A stretch of 64,000 nt of DNA from Sitta carolinensis (lineage: Eukaryota; Chordata; Aves; Passeriformes; Sittidae). The translations under genes and the position numbers were made by a program. This document shows, piece after piece, positions 59,481-64,000 of this stretch (position 1 is its first letter; each line of letters opens with the position of its first letter). The notes under the pieces were generated by a model. It ran no database searches. It was not told the DNA's origin and was given only the letters and a program-made list of their open reading frames with translations. Location of the stretch: the NCBI GenBank assembly GCA_032173965.1, contig CM063292.1, positions 5,780,001-5,844,000 of the forward strand. Reading direction: 5' to 3'.

Positions 59481-61884
59481 CGTGCTGTGCCACGCTCTCA
59501 GCAGCATCTCCCTCCCTAACTGTGCATCTTAACAAACTCTCAGCAAGACACAGGACCTTCTTTGCTTAAGTTTTCCTCTGCCTCTTCGTGACACTTATAA
59601 GGATTTAAACCATTGCAGTCTTAGTTCTGTCTTTTCTTTCCACTGCAGAAACGAAGATGCTGGGTTTCTCTGGGAAGGAGCTGGAGGAGACACTTTCTGT
59701 TATACAGCTCAGCACTACTCAAACACCTGAGAGTGTTCACATCCACAGTCTGAAAACTTTAACTTGTTAATTTTTGCCACAGACATCAGGCTAAAGGACC
59801 GAGGTGGCTTTGGCTATAGTCACATTCAGCACAAAAGCGCTGCATTATTTAATATTATGCAATCAAGTGAGTTTCAGGAGTGGCTCAGAGTCTTACTTCT
59901 AACTCAGTGTCCTCATGGAAAAACTCAGAAAATAAATCATACAGCACTCTACTTGTGTCATTCACTGCTTTGCTGGACATTTAAGAAGCCCAGTTCTTTT
60001 TATGAGTAAAACTGTTAAGCTCCCATTGTGCAAACATCCTCCCTGCCTGTGAAGGAGTAAGCAAGCGCCATGTTCAGGTCCTGCAAAGCAGAAAGAGGGC
60101 GATTAAAGCCCAGGCTGGCTGAGCAGAGCCCTTTGGGAAGGCTTGGCTGCTGCCCTCAGCCCCACAGAGCCCACCCGAAGCACTGTGGGTGTTTGTCCCT
60201 CCTCCCAGCACATGGCTGGGGCAGCAACACTCTGCCAGGGCAGAGCCTGCTTGAGTAAATTATGTCTTTTCAGGCTAATTAATTCTTGGAAGTGCAATAT
60301 ACCCTTACATTCAAGTTTCAGAAATCTTCTTCGTGCCACTTAATTTGTTTAAAGTAGAGAGGAATCCAATTCATTACACGTCAGCCCGTTTATCCTCTGC
60401 CGGCAGATCCCGGTGAACACTTTAAAATGACACATGCCTAAGAAGAGCTCGGTCTGTACCTTCCCAAATTGCATTTCTGCTTTTACCTGAGACATTCGCA
60501 AGATCCCCAACTCTGTCAACAGTCGCTCTCCAGTTTTGTTTAGCTTATCATCAACAGACTCTGCTTTTGTGAGTGGACAAGTCATTTGAGTGTGCACCAC
60601 AGTTATAATGGCCTGACTGACAGCTCAGCCAGATAAACACGAGAGAATAACAGACGTAGGAACAATCTGGGTATTCATTTTGTCCGTTCAACCGGGTTGA
60701 AAGGATTTGCCAGCCAAGGGCACAACACTTCAGGCTAATTTGCTCAGCCAAAGCACTGCCGGAGTGTAAGGCTGCAAGCAGATGACTGATGCTGGGGAGA
60801 TCGGCGTCCCCAGATGAGGTACTTATTATTCACCTCTGCCTCACGGGAAATGAAAGTACTATTTATTCAAAGCATTCATTTGAAAGAAGAAAACATATAG
60901 AAATGAACTTTGTTACAAAACTTGAACCCTTCTCACTGCTTCCCCACTTCTGCATTAATTCCAGCTTCTTGTCCTCGTCCATGTCATCCTGCACACTGCA
61001 GCGTTTCTGTTTTCCTGCTCCTCACATAATTTCCTTAGCCTGTCTCCTGCTTTGCAGTTTCACCCCTATAGCTGACACATTTTCTTTTCTCTTTATGCTC
61101 CCTCTTTAAGCTGTACCTCAGAGGCCCAGCTCTTTTCTCAGTGGCTGGTGTAGCAGAGGGTGCCTGCAATATCCTGGCTGTGTCTCACATGCCAAATGCA
61201 CTCTGCAATCTTTTGGCCAATATCAGCCCCATGCTCCAACAAGAGCCATGCGCTGACAATGAGCTGCATCAGTCACCACTCTGTTGTGGAGCCAAGGGAC
61301 CCAGGGCCATTGCAATGACAATGCTGTCCTGATCAAGGAAAGTTGTCTCTTGCACATTTTAAGCACCCTGTATTTAGAGTGACAGAGCTGCAAGTTCCCC
61401 TGCTAATCACGTAAAAGTAAATGATGGGTAGAACAGCCAAGCTTGTACTAAGAAAAGGTAAACACTGCTCTGACATATTCCCTCAAGCAAGCAAGCAATA
61501 TAATAACAGTTTGCTGTGGAGGTTTGCAAGTTTGCTCCCATTAATTAAGTTCCATTTTCCGGCATCTTGAGTTTTAAGATGTTTTCTCCAGGACTGATTT
61601 CAACAACTCTTTCTCCCACTGAAAAGCAAAGGCCAAACCCTGCTTTTGGTGACAGCAGCATGACTGTACTGGCTTCCTCCAGCTGTGGAGCCAAGACACA
61701 AGGTGCAGTGGGATGGAGGTAAATCCCTGAGTATTTCTGGAGGGCAGTGTCCCAGCAGAGCACCCGCAGCCCGAGCACGGCAGGCTGGGAACAAGGGCCC
61801 TTGCAGAGGTGATGCACTAACAGCCTCAGACACATCACGGGAGGAATGTAAAGTGCACCTGACATTTCTTTTGATCTACTCCTA

Positions 61885-62330
61885 AGAAGCATTAAAAGGC
61901 ACATTAATGTGCTTCTTTAGTGCGTGTTCAATGTGATAGTTGGAGACATAACTGAGCCTTTCACAAAAGTCTAATTGGGGAGAAGAATAAACTTATTGTT
62001 TCCTCCTCTGGCCATGCACCCCAGAACATAGGCAGAGTTGACATTTGCATGAAGTATGTTGCTGTTTTGCATTTTAAATCCCAGCATGCTAAATGAAGGT
62101 TGAATGATCACTTTAACTATTATTAGGAAATCAGTACATGTCCAACAGCAGTTTTCCTACAGATGCAGGAACTGATATTGCCCAGCAGCAGGTTACCATT
62201 CTCCAGTGCTGAAATTCAAAAGTGCATGTGTGTATCTACATGCTTTTAATATAAATCGCTTATTTAAAATGTCAGATGAACACTAATAAAGTATCTGAGC
62301 TCCTACAGCCACTTTTCATGCAATTGTTTG
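61885..62330. promoter_or_regulatory. Candidate intronic regulatory element with octamer
   Basis: A unique AT-rich stretch carrying ATTTGCAT (62043-62050, octamer on the minus strand), TTAACTATTATTAGG and AAATCGCTTATTT. No repeats. The evidence is motif content only. Confidence 0.25.
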
Positions 62331-64000
62331 GTATTGCTCTTGGACATCCTCACACACACATCATATTCACATTTAGTAGCAGAGTTTTGTGCACTGAGCT
62401 ATTGATACTTCTTGACCTTGTCAGACTATGAAGCACCTTCCCATCTCTGTGCTTTCAGTTGCCATGCTGAAGTCCCTTTGCTCTTTTAGGACAATTACAC
62501 AATGAATAAACTGCAACAAACCAAATAGCAAAGAAAAAAGAAATGTAAAAAGAAACATTCATACCCAAGTTAATCAATAGGAGAACAAAGAGAGCAAAGA
62601 AAGTCGGGTCTAAGATCCACAGGAGAGGTAAGGTCAGGAATGACATTACTGGGTCATCCTAAATTTTGCTGAAGACTGCATATTCCTTGTTCCTATTTCT
62701 GTCAGCTTAGGTGTGTGTTTGCACATCTGGTCAGACCTATGTTCCACTGAACTCTGTTTTGCTCTCTGTGCAATGCTCCTTCTTACATCTGCTATGCTGA
62801 TAATTTATGTGTCCCTGATTAGCTCCCTCAGTGCTTTATCTCTGGGAGGATTAGAGGCTTTATGGTGTTCTCTTCATTTGTCTGTAGCACCTCCTTCCAG
62901 CCTCAGCCAGGCTTCTTGGACAGCCTTCTCTGCTGCAGTACTAACGATGCCAAAGCTGCTATACTAAGCCCCGCACCTCTTAAACTCCCCTGGCTAAAGA
63001 CAGTCTAATTTGGGAGAACCATTAGCTTCCTTTTGTTGTAGCTCTCACTCAATCTAGCCACAAAAACTGCAGTGCAAGGGAGGAGGAGGAGGCTGAGCTC
63101 AGAGAGCCCTGCTGCTCCATGTCCTGGCACTAACAGAAAAGCAGGAACCTGCAATGCCAAGGCTCCCCAAGAACACAGCGTGTCCTGATCAAGTTAGGCA
63201 GGCAGTTAAAACCACTCCAAACTGCTCTGCATACAAAACAGATGGATGCAGAGGTCTTCTGGATCATGTACCAAGCAATTCTGATTTCTGTGTGGTATTT
63301 ATAAACCAGTCAGTTTTAGCTGGCACCTACTCAGTATTAAAGGAGCTCTGGCTCCAAGACCACACATGACACCCAATTCTTAAAAAAAATTGTGGCTCTT
63401 CCCATCCCAGCTTTTCTATGTCCTCATTTTTCTTGACAACAGCATGATGTGCTCATAAACAAGGAAACATCCTGCTCACCACAAAGGTGAAAGACAGGGT
63501 TTGTTTGAGCTACTGCTCTGGTTGATGTTCAAGGTAGATTCAGATGATTCCATCTTGAAAACAGGGGAATTCCAGTGCAACTTCAATAAATTGCTTGTCC
63601 TACATGAAAAATTTTGAAATACAAAACAAATTGAAAACGCCAGGATTTCTGCTGGAAGCCACATGGATTTCAGAAGCCTTCCTTTTAAATGATCTCATTA
63701 ACTAAACCTTTAAGAAGCAAGATTGGAAATTTAGCTTTCTCAATATTTGAGTCAGTATCCCTTTCCAAAAATGCAGCCAAAGCTTTGCTGATGGAAAATC
63801 TAAGATGCTCCATGCAGAGGCCAGGGCAGAGGAGGGGGCTGAGGACAGCAGTGGGGGAGGAAAGGGGGACAATTCCCTGAGCATGGGGAGCCCCTGGGAT
63901 GGGAAGCTGGAGCTGCAGGAACCTCCACAGTGTGTGTGCATGTGTGCTGTCACTCAAAGAGAGAAATGTTTCCTTTTGATAGGATACACACCTCTCCTTC

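Larger units (their letters stand above)
47484..64000 (-). other. WWOX: WWOX last intron (partial, runs off the right edge)
   Basis: About 16.5 kb upstream of the terminal exon, with no other WWOX exon recognisable on the minus strand. In mammals this last intron is hundreds of kilobases long and spans the FRA16D fragile site, so its continuation past the window is expected. It contains two CR1 remnants, an AT microsatellite (about 55800-55860), a CA-rich stretch (about 56126-56161), a T31 run (57847-57877), a GC-rich patch (about 47585-47665) and several AT-rich blocks with POU octamers. The short open frames inside it have no protein features that I trust. Confidence 0.85.

Noticed and set aside
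62455..62646. Hydrophobic minus-strand frame resembling a membrane segment
   Set aside because: A 62-codon Phe/Leu-rich peptide arising from A-rich plus-strand DNA, with no splice context tied to WWOX.

Overview
This is vertebrate nuclear DNA, almost certainly from a bird. The evidence is a handful of degraded CR1 LINE 3' ends (the dominant avian retroposon, with the typical TCATAGAAT-like end), otherwise very low repeat content, long AT-rich unique stretches broken by small CpG-rich islands, and one recognisable exon. The exact species cannot be read from the sequence; a passerine or other neoavian is plausible. Nearly all ATG-to-stop frames here are noise.

The one gene I recognise is WWOX (WW domain-containing oxidoreductase), on the minus strand. 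Its terminal coding exon begins at 47483, after a T-rich polypyrimidine tract and a TTGCAG acceptor. It reads [10 protein letters not shown], then [15 protein letters not shown], as in WWOX of other vertebrates. The conserved last 17 codons and TAG stop are present, but one base out of phase with the first 44 codons. As written, the exon therefore carries either a sequence error or a real frameshift that would replace the tail and extend it to a stop at 47178. Everything right of 47484 is the last intron of WWOX, continuing beyond the window. Left of the exon come its 3' UTR (a possible poly(A) signal at 46631-46636) and then about 46 kb of intergenic DNA. In other vertebrates this side of WWOX leads to MAF, with the two genes convergent; MAF itself is not in the window.

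Layout. 1-5.4 kb: unique AT-rich DNA with a polypyrimidine tract and a CR1 remnant. 5.44-6.49 kb: a CpG-rich block running into a 13-copy minisatellite of about 41 bp, then a second TGACCAC-rich satellite. 6.5-40.2 kb: mostly featureless unique DNA with three more CR1 pieces, two 36-nt homopolymers, several perfect inverted repeats, AT-rich blocks with clustered homeodomain-type TAATTA motifs (candidate conserved noncoding elements), and one exon-like segment at 35737-35932. 40.2-40.7 kb: an isolated CpG island of about 500 bp, the best candidate for an unannotated promoter. 40.7-46.6 kb: unique DNA with a purine-rich tract. 46.6-47.5 kb: WWOX 3' end. 47.5-64 kb: WWOX last intron, with two CR1 remnants, AT and CA microsatellites, a T31 run and five perfect POU octamers.

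No tRNA, rRNA, snRNA, CRISPR, IS element or intact transposon was seen. The window is best read as the distal end of WWOX plus the regulatory landscape it shares with MAF. The candidate enhancers are inferred from base composition and motifs only; conservation could not be tested here.
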